Shown: positions 1-7,980 of the stretch, piece by piece
Layout: each line of letters starts with the position of its first letter
Position numbering within the stretch: the stretch's first letter is position 1
DNA from: VXPQ01 sp965117025
GTDB taxonomy: Bacteria > Bacteroidota > Rhodothermia > Rhodothermales > VXPQ01
Length of the DNA: 64,000 bases
Direction of reading: 5' to 3'
NCBI GenBank assembly: GCA_965117025.1
Contig: OZ220746.1
Location: 1,240,001 to 1,304,000 of the forward strand
Notes under the pieces: generated by a model
What the model was told of the DNA's origin: nothing
Databases searched by the model: none
The model's input: only the letters and a program-made list of their open reading frames with translations
Program-made: the position numbers and the translations under genes

Positions 1-1079
1 TCGACGAGGCCATTCAGTCGGTCCTGGAGCATGCGGCCTTCATACGGGGCCGGGAAGTGGATGAACTGGAATCCGAACTGGCCGAGTACCTCGACGTATC
101 GCATGTCCTCGGCGTCGCAAACGGAACCGACGCCCTGCAAATCGCCATGATGTCCCTCGACATCGGACCCGGGGATGAAATCATCACCTCTGCATTCACG
201 GTCTTCGCAACGGCCGAGGCAGGGACCTTGCTGGGCGCCACACCCGTCTTCGCCGACATCGATCCCCGAACCTTCAATATCGACCCCGAAGCCATCGAGG
301 CGTTGATCACGCCGCGCACGAAAGCCATCGTCCCGGTGCACCTGTTCGGTCAGCCTGCCGATATGGCGCCCATTATGGAAATCGCACACAGACATGGATT
401 GAGCGTCATCGAGGACAACGCACAGTCCATCGGCGCAGAATACCGGGATCAAAAAACCGGATGCATCGGCGACATCGGGTGTCTTTCCTTTTTTCCCACC
501 AAAAACCTGGGATGCTATGGGGACGGGGGAGCCATATTGACCAACGATGAAGCCCTGCACCAAAAAGCGCGCATGGTATCAAACCATGGCGCCGAACGAA
601 AATATTACAACGAAATCGTGGGGGTGAACAGCCGACTGGACACAATCCAGGCCGCTATTCTGAAGGTCAAACTCCGGCATCTCGACACGTATCAAACCCG
701 CCGTCGACAAGCTGCACAGGTCTACGACACCCTGTTTAAGGAGCATCCATTTATTACGACCCCGCATCATGCCCCTGACCGAACGCATGTATATCACCAA
801 TACACGCTCCGTATCTCCGAAGACTTTCCCGGAAAACGGGATCGGCTGGCCGCACACCTGAAAGAGCACCGCATTCCGCACGCGATATACTACCCCGTAC
901 CTCTCCATAACCTTCCCGTTTTTGCACATGGCGGTTGCCGAACAGGCCCCCTCGACGAAACGGAAAAAGCTTCCCGCGAAGTGCTCTCCCTTCCCATGCA
1001 TCCCCTGCTCACAGAACACGAACAGCAATACATTGCAGACACGATCATGCAATACTTCGATCGTGTGATATCGACCTGA
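1..1079 (+). CDS. DegT/DnrJ/EryC1/StrS sugar aminotransferase, 5' end outside window
   Basis: PLP-dependent aminotransferase of the nucleotide-sugar class, converting a keto-sugar nucleotide to the amino sugar in the cytoplasm. The reading frame is open from base 3, upstream of the first in-window ATG at 57, and the residues coded there (an FIRGREVDELE stretch) match the normal family N-terminus, so the gene starts before the window and 358 residues are visible. The PLP lysine lies in FFPTKNLG (codon 501-503), followed by YGDGGAI; the ANGTDAL and EDNAQSIGA motifs are also family-typical. The nearest characterised type is probably WbpE, which makes UDP-GlcNAc3NAcA precursors; WbpA- and WbpB-like genes lie about 12 kb downstream. 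The exact substrate is inference. Confidence 0.9.
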   Translation, partial: DEAIQSVLEHAAFIRGREVDELESELAEYLDVSHVLGVANGTDALQIAMMSLDIGPGDEIITSAFTVFATAEAGTLLGATPVFADIDPRTFNIDPEAIEALITPRTKAIVPVHLFGQPADMAPIMEIAHRHGLSVIEDNAQSIGAEYRDQKTGCIGDIGCLSFFPTKNLGCYGDGGAILTNDEALHQKARMVSNHGAERKYYNEIVGVNSRLDTIQAAILKVKLRHLDTYQTRRRQAAQVYDTLFKEHPFITTPHHAPDRTHVYHQYTLRISEDFPGKRDRLAAHLKEHRIPHAIYYPVPLHNLPVFAHGGCRTGPLDETEKASREVLSLPMHPLLTEHEQQYIADTIMQYFDRVIST

Positions 1080-1116
1080 TGAAAGCAGGCAGAAACACGA
1101 TGGGCGCCATTTCGCC

Positions 1117-1181
1117 AGGGATACGCTGTTAAAGTCCACGAAGTCCAGAGGCTGCGAGGAGCGCTTAATCAGCGTATCCCT
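1117..1181. repeat. Inverted pair of an intergenic repeat between convergent genes
   Basis: AGGGATACGCTG (1117-1128) and its exact reverse complement (1170-1181) enclose 41 bases in the gap between two convergent genes. Each arm resembles the dispersed AAGGATACTCTGA repeat found at 21806, 41339 and 60826; the minus-strand arm continues ATTAAGCGC, as the others continue ATTAAATCC or TCAAAACC. As RNA it would be a 12-bp stem that could end transcription from both sides, but no T-run follows. It may equally be a REPIN-like mobile repeat. Confidence 0.6.
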
Positions 1182-1196
1182 AAGTGTGTTGCTTGC

Positions 1197-3380
1197 TCAT
1201 CGAAGCGCCATAATTCTCCAGGTCCGGGTCTTGTCTTCGAACTTCAGGCGGACAATATAAAGACCGGGCGCAATCCCCTGCCCGTACGTATCGCACCCAT
1301 CCCATTCAAATCCGGCATGTTCGGTGCGTGTACGGAAAACACGCCTGCCAAGCATATCGAAGATCTCTGCTTCTGTACCAGGGGATAACGAGGGAATCCG
1401 CAGTACGTCACTACAGACATAGAATGGATTCGGATACGGCGGCTGTGCATCCGTATCCGGATTGGAATCGGCGGGAGGAAGCAATGTCGGGGGACGTTCC
1501 CGGACCACAATCCGGTTGCGGCCCTCGTCAATCACCGTAGCGTAACGCGGCGAATCCACCGGACCCGACAGGACGATATCCATAATTCCGGCCTCCAGCG
1601 CCTCCCCGTCCGCGACATATCCCACGATACGGATCTCGCCCCTCATTTCGTCATAACCACTTCCTAACACGACCCGGTTGTCGGTAGAAGCATTCACCAA
1701 ACTACCCGGCGCCGGGGCAGGCACAATAAACTGGAAGCCCCGCATTGAGGTCTCGTATTGCAGCCTTAGGACGTATCTGCCTCCCCCCTCATCAATACGT
1801 TCCACGTGCGCTATGGCGTTCCCTGTTTTACCTGCCGGTACGGTGTCCATCGGAAGAAATACCCCATCGGGCCACTGACCCCGCACAACTGCTTGCGACA
1901 GCACAGTAAGATCACGTACGTCGAGCGCATCATCCCCTGTGGGAAACGGAAAGAGGTCCACGGCGGCCTCTTGCGCAGGCGTGGCCGTCAGCCGCGCCAA
2001 TACGAAGTCGATGGCATGTACAATGTCCATGACATCAACGGAGCCGTCACCCTCGGCGTCGCCGCGGCCGCCGCGGCCCTTTCCGGTTATCGATACGCTG
2101 TCCGGGGAATTATCCCCGTTATGCTCGAAAAAAATCATGGCCTGCTGATACCCAAAAGCCATACTTGAGGGAGAAAACCTCACATACACATCCATGCTGC
2201 TCCCCGGCGGCGCCATACCGGAACGCGGACGCACGGTAAAAAGCGGATTGTCGCTCGTTATGTTTGTCACCTGCAGCTCCGCTTGATCGGCAGTGTTTTT
2301 CACCCGAACCACTACGCTGTCAGCCCCTCCCACTTGGACATCGCCCACATCGAAATCCCTGGAATCAACGTCGAACACGGGCACGGGAGGCCGCACGGTG
2401 AGTGCATATTTTGCGGTTCCGACCACAATACCCGCATCGGCGCCATCCGATAATGCCTGTGCCCCCACCGCATTCGACAAAACAAGCGTATCGATTTGAG
2501 AAACGGTTACCGCATCGGCACGGAGTTGCAAAGTAAGAAGAGGATCATATCGTCCCGATGGCAAGGCAGCAATCCCTTGCCCCAACAATACAACCCTCAG
2601 ATTGCTTCCCGATGCATCGTATCGCAAGGTCCAGGACACGCTGTCGGACACCGCATCGCCCCGCACGATATCCCCGAGACGCAGTTGGCCAAGCAGCCAA
2701 CGCACATCGAACTGGATGCCCGTTACACCAGAAAGCGCTGTCAGATCAAGTGATAGCGGTACATCTATGGCGTGGTCTCCGGATCCGGATATAAGGCTTC
2801 CGTTCCTTTCGCTGAATTGCAAGGTGCCGCTGACAGTACCGCCTGTGGCGTAGGTTGTCACGCTTATATCGTCGATGCGGATATTTCCCGAGCTATTCGC
2901 CCTGAGCCCCTCGAAACGAAGCGTCACGCTGGATTGATCGAGCAGGGAAGACGGCAACGATACAGAAACATCGCGATAACTCGATGCTGCCGCCGGCACA
3001 GCCGTCCCCGCGCCCAGTACGACGATCGGAAACGTGGTGCCGCCATCGATGGAAGCCGTTATACGCAGGTTGGCGCGATCATAGGCGCCGGTTCGGCGAA
3101 TCGAATATGTTAGCGTAGCAAACCCGGCCCCGTTCAAGCTGAAACCGGGCGTGACGGCAGACGAAGCGCTTGAACCACTATGCTCCAGGTTATTCCCCCC
3201 CGAACCGGAAGAAGGAGTCGTAGTACCGGTCTTCCAGCCACTCCCCAGGGTCCACCCGGCCGGACCGTCTGGCGGTACCGCCCTGCTAAAATCCTCTTCA
3301 AAAGCGGTCGTCTGGGCATATCCGGCAACCGCAGGTAACAGCAGCCAGAAAAAAGAAAATAAAACGATGGAAGCAGGCAT
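1197..3380 (-). CDS. T9SS-exported protein with cohesin-like and dockerin-like regions
   Basis: A 727-residue secreted protein. Residues 1-22 form a signal peptide ending in AVAGYAQ. About 25-175 resemble a carbohydrate-binding/adhesion beta-sandwich, with a Gly/Ser-rich stretch near 50-70. About 180-320 resemble a cohesin-type sandwich, and about 335-430 a choice-of-anchor D (ASH-like) domain (FDVGDVQVG). About 435-505 hold two dockerin-like loops (GDAEGDGSVDVMDIV; a second near DALDVRDL). The last ~85 residues, from PYPNPF through APGLYIVRL, are a type A T9SS sorting domain, which sends proteins across the outer membrane to the cell surface. It stands alone between convergent and divergent neighbours. 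No catalytic domain is recognisable, so a scaffold, adhesin or matrix role is inference. Confidence 0.8.
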   Translation of the reverse strand: MPASIVLFSFFWLLLPAVAGYAQTTAFEEDFSRAVPPDGPAGWTLGSGWKTGTTTPSSGSGGNNLEHSGSSASSAVTPGFSLNGAGFATLTYSIRRTGAYDRANLRITASIDGGTTFPIVVLGAGTAVPAAASSYRDVSVSLPSSLLDQSSVTLRFEGLRANSSGNIRIDDISVTTYATGGTVSGTLQFSERNGSLISGSGDHAIDVPLSLDLTALSGVTGIQFDVRWLLGQLRLGDIVRGDAVSDSVSWTLRYDASGSNLRVVLLGQGIAALPSGRYDPLLTLQLRADAVTVSQIDTLVLSNAVGAQALSDGADAGIVVGTAKYALTVRPPVPVFDVDSRDFDVGDVQVGGADSVVVRVKNTADQAELQVTNITSDNPLFTVRPRSGMAPPGSSMDVYVRFSPSSMAFGYQQAMIFFEHNGDNSPDSVSITGKGRGGRGDAEGDGSVDVMDIVHAIDFVLARLTATPAQEAAVDLFPFPTGDDALDVRDLTVLSQAVVRGQWPDGVFLPMDTVPAGKTGNAIAHVERIDEGGGRYVLRLQYETSMRGFQFIVPAPAPGSLVNASTDNRVVLGSGYDEMRGEIRIVGYVADGEALEAGIMDIVLSGPVDSPRYATVIDEGRNRIVVRERPPTLLPPADSNPDTDAQPPYPNPFYVCSDVLRIPSLSPGTEAEIFDMLGRRVFRTRTEHAGFEWDGCDTYGQGIAPGLYIVRLKFEDKTRTWRIMALR

Positions 3381-3665
3381 GATAGACGATGCGCGACATC
3401 TCCGATGTGCGCCGTGTCAAAATGAGGCGACAAAAGCAGCCCATGGATAGAGACCATAAGACCGACTATTCCGCCCATAGACACCCATCCTGCACAGATG
3501 TAACCCCTGCCCCGAAATTTCTTTCGAACGATTTTATTGTCCTGGCAGTATCCGCAGACCCCGCAAAAAACCCCTTCTCACCGAGGTGGCGAGTCACCAT
3601 CTTCGGCCGAGCGGTGCTCCAGCGTATGGGAATGATCGCGACTATTGACAAGGCAGGCATAGGGG

Positions 3666-3694
3666 TTGATCTTATCATAATGAATAAATACATT
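3666..3694 (+). promoter_or_regulatory. Candidate promoter of the sugar operon
   Basis: TTGATC (3666-3671), 17 bases, then TACATT (3689-3694), each matching four of six bases of the sigma-70 boxes. The -10 box touches the inverted repeat at 3683-3710. An alternative TTGACA lies at 3645 but has no good partner. This is weak pattern evidence only. Confidence 0.3.
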
Positions 3695-3710
3695 TTACTG
3701 AATATTTATT
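3683..3710. promoter_or_regulatory. Inverted repeat, candidate SorC-type operator
   Basis: AATAAATA (3683-3690) and TATTTATT (3703-3710) are exact inverted copies separated by 12 bases, about 45 bases before the first gene of the sugar operon and overlapping the candidate -10 box. The operon's own SorC-family regulator is the natural candidate to bind it; that assignment is inference. AT-rich DNA makes chance palindromes more likely. Confidence 0.4.
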
Positions 3711-3752
3711 TATATCCGGTCATCCGTACAATAACACGAAAGGGTTTTCGCC

Positions 3753-5180
3753 ATGAATCTACGCTATGGGCTTCGTGTCCTGATTGCAGTGAGCATCTTC
3801 ACTGCTTGTAAAACCTCCGTGCCGGCGGAGACGACAGAGACAGACGATGCAAAAACGCGTGTACTCGTGCTCACCGACATCGAAAACGAACCGGACGATG
3901 CGCAGTCGCTTGTTCGCTTTCTGCTCTACAGCAATGAAATGGATGTCGAAGGCCTACTGGCTACCACCTCCGTCTGGATGCGCGATACCACACGCGCCGA
4001 CAAGATTCGGGGACACATTGATGCCTATGAGCAAGTTCGCAGCAACCTGCTGGTGCATGCCGACGGCTACCCGGAGGCGGCGGATTTGATGGCGCTGGTG
4101 AAGTCATGCCGCCCGGTCTACGGCATGGAAGGAGTGGGAGAAGGGAACGATACCGAAGGCTCCGCACACATCATCGCTACTGTCGACAAAGACGATGACC
4201 GGCCACTCTGGGTGACGGCCTGGGGCGGCGCCAATTGCCTCGCACAGGCGCTCTGGACCGTTCGCGAAACAAGGACTCCGGAAGAGATCGATGCCTTTGT
4301 TTCCAAACTACGAGTCTATACCATCTCCGACCAGGATGACTCAGGTCCCTGGATGCGTCGTGAGTTTCCGAACCTGTTCTACATTGTCACGCCCAGTTCA
4401 CCGCACGACGGTGAAGACTATAAGTATGCCACATGGGTAGGCATCTCCGGCGATAATTTCCACGGCGACTTTACCGGTCCCGACTTTGCCATCGTGGATA
4501 ACCCCTGGCTGTCAGAAAACATACGCACCAACCATGGGCCTTTGGGGGCGCGCTATCCCGCCACCGAATATCTGATGGAAGGCGATACGCCTTCTTTCTT
4601 CAACCTTTTTCAGAATGGACTGGCCGGGCACGTCAGTCCTGGTTATGGGGGCTGGGGCGGGCGCTACAACGTGTCGCAGCCTGAAGGAGAACCTCGCCCG
4701 ATCTGGACCAACTCGGACGATACGGTGATCGCCTACGACGGCAACACCTATACGACCAACCACGCCACGGTCTGGCGCTGGCGCGAAGGCTATCAGCACG
4801 ACTTCGCCGCACGGATGGATTGGAGTAACACGCCCGACTTCGCCGATGCCAACCATAATCCGGTTCTTGTTGTCAACGGCGATGTCACGAAGCGTCCCAT
4901 CTACCTCGATGCGAAACCCGGCGATACGATTCGCCTCGATGCAACGGGGTCTTCGGACCCTGACGAAGAAGACATGTTGACTTTCAACTGGTGGGTATAC
5001 AGGGAAGCCGGCACCTATCCGGGAACGGTACCTGTCACCAACCCCAATGCTATGGAAACAACCGTGACGGTACCCGATGACGCTGCCGGAACGGAAATCC
5101 ACGTCATTCTCACTGTGCATGACGACGGAGCGCCTGCGCTGTATCGATACCGCCGGCTAATTATCTCCGTGAACCCTTAG
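3753..5180 (+). CDS. DUF1593 nucleoside-hydrolase-like lipoprotein
   Basis: A 475-residue exported protein. A short hydrophobic N-terminus ends in FTAC (Cys19), a near-canonical lipobox, so it is probably a lipoprotein. From about residue 35 it matches DUF1593, which has the inosine-uridine nucleoside hydrolase fold: RVLVLTDIENEPDDAQS carries the acidic cluster Asp42/Asp48/Asp49, like the DTDPGxDD calcium site of nucleoside hydrolases. The last ~90 residues, from about 385, form a beta-sandwich (LDATGSSDPDEEDMLTFNWW) typical of the DUF1593 C-terminal domain. It opens the sugar operon, 16 bases before the isomerase, and AAGGG precedes the ATG. An N- or O-pentosyl hydrolase outside the cytoplasm is the inferred role; its substrate is unknown. 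Confidence 0.85.
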   Translation: MNLRYGLRVLIAVSIFTACKTSVPAETTETDDAKTRVLVLTDIENEPDDAQSLVRFLLYSNEMDVEGLLATTSVWMRDTTRADKIRGHIDAYEQVRSNLLVHADGYPEAADLMALVKSCRPVYGMEGVGEGNDTEGSAHIIATVDKDDDRPLWVTAWGGANCLAQALWTVRETRTPEEIDAFVSKLRVYTISDQDDSGPWMRREFPNLFYIVTPSSPHDGEDYKYATWVGISGDNFHGDFTGPDFAIVDNPWLSENIRTNHGPLGARYPATEYLMEGDTPSFFNLFQNGLAGHVSPGYGGWGGRYNVSQPEGEPRPIWTNSDDTVIAYDGNTYTTNHATVWRWREGYQHDFAARMDWSNTPDFADANHNPVLVVNGDVTKRPIYLDAKPGDTIRLDATGSSDPDEEDMLTFNWWVYREAGTYPGTVPVTNPNAMETTVTVPDDAAGTEIHVILTVHDDGAPALYRYRRLIISVNP

Positions 5181-5196
5181 CGCGTACAGACGCAAT

Positions 5197-6177
5197 ATGA
5201 GCACACACCAACCCTATACGTTCGGGGCCGGACTCTGGCTGTTCGGCCAATTCATCGACCGGTATGCTACCGATGCCTACGGCCCGCCTGTGGATCTGCT
5301 CGAAGCCATCGACCGCGCCGGACAGGTGGCAGACCTCGTCTCGCTCGACATCAACTATCCGTTCGACGAAAGTGTGTCCGTGGCCGATATCAAAACCGCC
5401 CTTGACCGGAACGGACTGCGGTGCCATGCTATCACGCCGGCCAGCTACAGCCGCAAATACCGAAAAGGCGGCCTGACGAATCCGGATCCGGCCCTCCGGC
5501 GTGACTGCATCGACCTGTACAAGGCCGCCATCCCCCACGCCCGCGAACTCGGAGCGAAATACGTCAAGTTCTGGCCGGGACAGGACGGCTACGACTATCC
5601 CTTCCAGACCGATTACGAGGACCTTTGGAACTATTCGGTCGATGCCGTGCACGAGGTGGCCGAGTCGGCTCCCGACATGCAATTTGCCATTGAGTGCAAG
5701 TTCAAAGAACCGCGCACCCACATGCTCTTCTGCAACGTTGCGACGACCCTGCTCGCCATCGAAGATATGGACGTTGATAACGTCGGCATTGTGATGGACC
5801 TCGGACATTCGTTCTTCGCCAGGGAAACCCCCTCGGAGGCACTGCAACTGGCGCACCGACGCGGGCGTCTGACGAGCGTGGAGGTAAACGACAACTGGCG
5901 TGAATGGGATGATGATATGACCGCCGGCTCTGTTCATCTGATCGAAACGCTGGAGTTCATGTACACCCTTCGCAAAATCGGTTGGGACGAGGTGATCCTG
6001 CTTGACCAGTTCCCATTCCGGGAAGACCCGGTGCAGGCCGCCCGCGAGAGCATCACCACGCTCCGCAAGCTCGATGCCCTCGTGGATCGGATAGATGTCG
6101 ATGCGCTCCGGGAAGCTCAGAACAACCAGGATGCCCTCGCCGCGCAACGACTTGTGCTCGACCTCCTTCTTGGATGA
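5197..6177 (+). CDS. Sugar isomerase/epimerase, xylose-isomerase-like TIM barrel
   Basis: A 326-residue cytoplasmic TIM-barrel enzyme of the AP-endonuclease-2/xylose-isomerase superfamily. Likely metal-site motifs are IECKF (about residue 168), MDLGHSFF (about 202) and VEVNDNW (about 230), spaced as in family members that bind a divalent metal through Glu/Asp/His. There is no signal peptide. It is followed after three bases by the transketolase A subunit. Next to an FGGY kinase and a split transketolase, the best-fitting role is an aldose-ketose isomerase making the kinase substrate, as D-apiose isomerase does in the known apiose route. An epimerase for another pentose or tetrose is the main alternative. 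Confidence 0.8.
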   Translation: MSTHQPYTFGAGLWLFGQFIDRYATDAYGPPVDLLEAIDRAGQVADLVSLDINYPFDESVSVADIKTALDRNGLRCHAITPASYSRKYRKGGLTNPDPALRRDCIDLYKAAIPHARELGAKYVKFWPGQDGYDYPFQTDYEDLWNYSVDAVHEVAESAPDMQFAIECKFKEPRTHMLFCNVATTLLAIEDMDVDNVGIVMDLGHSFFARETPSEALQLAHRRGRLTSVEVNDNWREWDDDMTAGSVHLIETLEFMYTLRKIGWDEVILLDQFPFREDPVQAARESITTLRKLDALVDRIDVDALREAQNNQDALAAQRLVLDLLLG

Positions 6178-6180
6178 TTC

Positions 6181-7026
6181 ATGATTGAAACGCCAACACT
6201 GCGTGCACAACAGATCGAGCACCTACGCCGGCGGGCTAATGAGATTCGCCGGCGCGATTTGCGCATGATCTACGAGGCTGGCATGGGTCACATCGGCGGC
6301 GATCTGTCAGCGACCGACATCCTGACCACACTGTATTTCGGTGTGCTGAAGGTGAATCCGAGCGACCCGGACGATCCGAACCGGGATCGTTTCATCATGA
6401 GTAAAGGCCATTGCTCGGGCACACTCTACGCCACACTGGCCTACGCAGGCTTCTTCCCGGTCGAAGAACTCGACACCTACATGAAGCCGCTCTCCCGCCT
6501 CAACGGTCATCCGGACCGCACCAAAGTACCCGGTGTAGAGACGAATACGGGTCCGCTCGGACACGGCCTGCCCGTCGCCGTCGGCGCCGCTATCGGAGGC
6601 AAGCTTGATAAGGCTGCGTGGCGTGTTTTTGTGCTCACCGGCGACGGCGAACTTCAAGAAGGGAGTAACTGGGAAGCCGCCATGACCGCCGGCCACCGTG
6701 GTCTCGACAACCTCACACTGATCATCGACCGGAACCGGCTGCAACAGGGCGATGCGACGGCCAACACGGCCCGTCTCGATCCGCTCGCCGAAAAGTGGCG
6801 AGCCTTCGGCTGGGCTGTCATGGAGGTGGATGGACACGACTACGAGGCGCTGCGGAGTGTCTTCGGCGGGTTGCCGCTGGAGACGGGCAAGCCCACCTGT
6901 ATCATCGCGCACACTCGCAAAGGCAAAGGGGTTTCGTTTATGGAAAATCAGGCCGGATGGCATCACCGGGTGCCATCCCGGCAGGAGTTGGCGCAAGCAT
7001 GTGCCGAATTGGAGGCCGCCTTATGA
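6181..7026 (+). CDS. Transketolase, N-terminal (ThDP-binding) subunit
   Basis: A 281-residue protein matching only the first third of classical transketolase. GDGELQEGSNWEAAM (about residues 158-172) is the thiamine-diphosphate/Mg2+ signature, with the following Asn in IIDRNRLQQ; MGHIGGDLSATDIL and SKGHCSGTLYA are typical of split transketolases. It should pair with the next gene, whose ATG overlaps its stop (ATGA, 7023-7026). Two-subunit transketolases occur in many bacteria; apulose-4-phosphate transketolase AptA/AptB is one characterised example. The reaction moves a two-carbon ketol unit between sugar phosphates in the cytoplasm. Which sugar it serves is inferred from context. Confidence 0.9.
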   Translation: MIETPTLRAQQIEHLRRRANEIRRRDLRMIYEAGMGHIGGDLSATDILTTLYFGVLKVNPSDPDDPNRDRFIMSKGHCSGTLYATLAYAGFFPVEELDTYMKPLSRLNGHPDRTKVPGVETNTGPLGHGLPVAVGAAIGGKLDKAAWRVFVLTGDGELQEGSNWEAAMTAGHRGLDNLTLIIDRNRLQQGDATANTARLDPLAEKWRAFGWAVMEVDGHDYEALRSVFGGLPLETGKPTCIIAHTRKGKGVSFMENQAGWHHRVPSRQELAQACAELEAAL

Positions 7027-7970
7027 GTACGCTTTTTGACTGCCGCAATGCCTTCTCCGAAACCATCGTCGCACTGGGTAACGCCGACGAGCGGATTGTC
7101 GTGGTTAACAACGACTCGGTGGGATCAAGCAAGACCGGAGCGTTTCGGGATCGATTCCCCGACCGGCTCATCAACGTGGGGATCGCTGAGCAGAACCTGG
7201 TGGGCGTGGGCGCAGGGCTGGCGAATGCAGGTAAAATTCCGTTCGTATGCTCGGCCTCGTGCTTTCTGACCGGACGCGCCCTGGAGCAGATTAAGGCCGA
7301 TATCGCCTATTCGAATGCAAACGTCAAGCTGGTGGGGGTAAGCAGCGGGATGGCCTACGGGGCTCTGGGCCCAACGCACCATTCTATCGAAGACTTTGCC
7401 TGGACCCGCGCCATTGCGAATATGACGGTGGTTGCACCTGCCGATCCCGTGGAAACTACGCAGGCGGTCCGTGCTGCTGCGCATACGGAGGGGCCGATCT
7501 TCTTGCGCCTGAGCAGGATGGGCGTCCCTGCGCTCTACGACGACGATTACGCCTTCGAATTCGGCAAAGCGAGCAAGCTGCGTGATGGCGGCGATGTAAC
7601 CCTCATCGCAAACGGCGTGATGGTGGCGCGCGCACTCGAAGCCGCGACGCTGCTCGCGACGCAAGGCATCGAGGCTCGCGTCCTGAACATGGCCACCGTG
7701 CGGCCCATCGACCGGGAAGCCATTATCGCCGCTGCCCGCGAGACCGGAGCTATTGTCGCCACCGAAGAACACACTACGTTCGGTGGACTGGGAAGCGCCA
7801 TCGCTGAAGTGGTGGTGCAAACGGCGCCTGTGCCGATGCGCATCCTGGGTGTGCCTGGCGTGTTTGCCCCGACCGGCGATACGGAATGGCTCCTGCAACA
7901 CTTCGGCCTCACTCCCGAGGGCATCCGCGATGCCGCCCTGGAACTCAGGCACGATATGTCCACACCATAG
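7023..7970 (+). CDS. Transketolase, C-terminal (pyrimidine-binding) subunit
   Basis: A 315-residue partner of the preceding subunit, matching the pyrimidine-binding and C-terminal domains of transketolase. GIAEQNLVGVGAGLA (about residue 56) holds the conserved Glu that activates the ThDP pyrimidine ring; the C-terminal domain from about 190 contains LIANGVMVARALEAA and TEEHTTFGGLGSA. A longer frame runs upstream to 6795 but lies inside the A-subunit gene, and homology begins at MSTLFDCRNAF, so the ATG in the ATGA overlap is the start. The tight overlap suggests translational coupling and equal subunit amounts. Confidence 0.9.
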   Translation: MSTLFDCRNAFSETIVALGNADERIVVVNNDSVGSSKTGAFRDRFPDRLINVGIAEQNLVGVGAGLANAGKIPFVCSASCFLTGRALEQIKADIAYSNANVKLVGVSSGMAYGALGPTHHSIEDFAWTRAIANMTVVAPADPVETTQAVRAAAHTEGPIFLRLSRMGVPALYDDDYAFEFGKASKLRDGGDVTLIANGVMVARALEAATLLATQGIEARVLNMATVRPIDREAIIAAARETGAIVATEEHTTFGGLGSAIAEVVVQTAPVPMRILGVPGVFAPTGDTEWLLQHFGLTPEGIRDAALELRHDMSTP

Positions 7971-7980
7971 CAAAGCCAAC

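Larger units (their letters stand above)
3381..3752. other. 372-bp divergent intergenic region
   Basis: This is the upstream region of both the T9SS protein (minus) and the sugar operon (plus). The half near the operon is conspicuously AT-rich (about 3670-3720) and holds an inverted repeat and a weak promoter, listed separately. An open frame crosses the region on the plus strand, but its product has no domain-like composition and runs out of frame into the operon's first gene. I see no RNA gene in it. Confidence 0.6.

Noticed and set aside
3389..3811. Plus-strand frame of 140 codons in the divergent intergenic region
   Set aside because: It runs out of frame into the DUF1593 gene, crosses the AT-rich promoter region and shows no conserved pattern.
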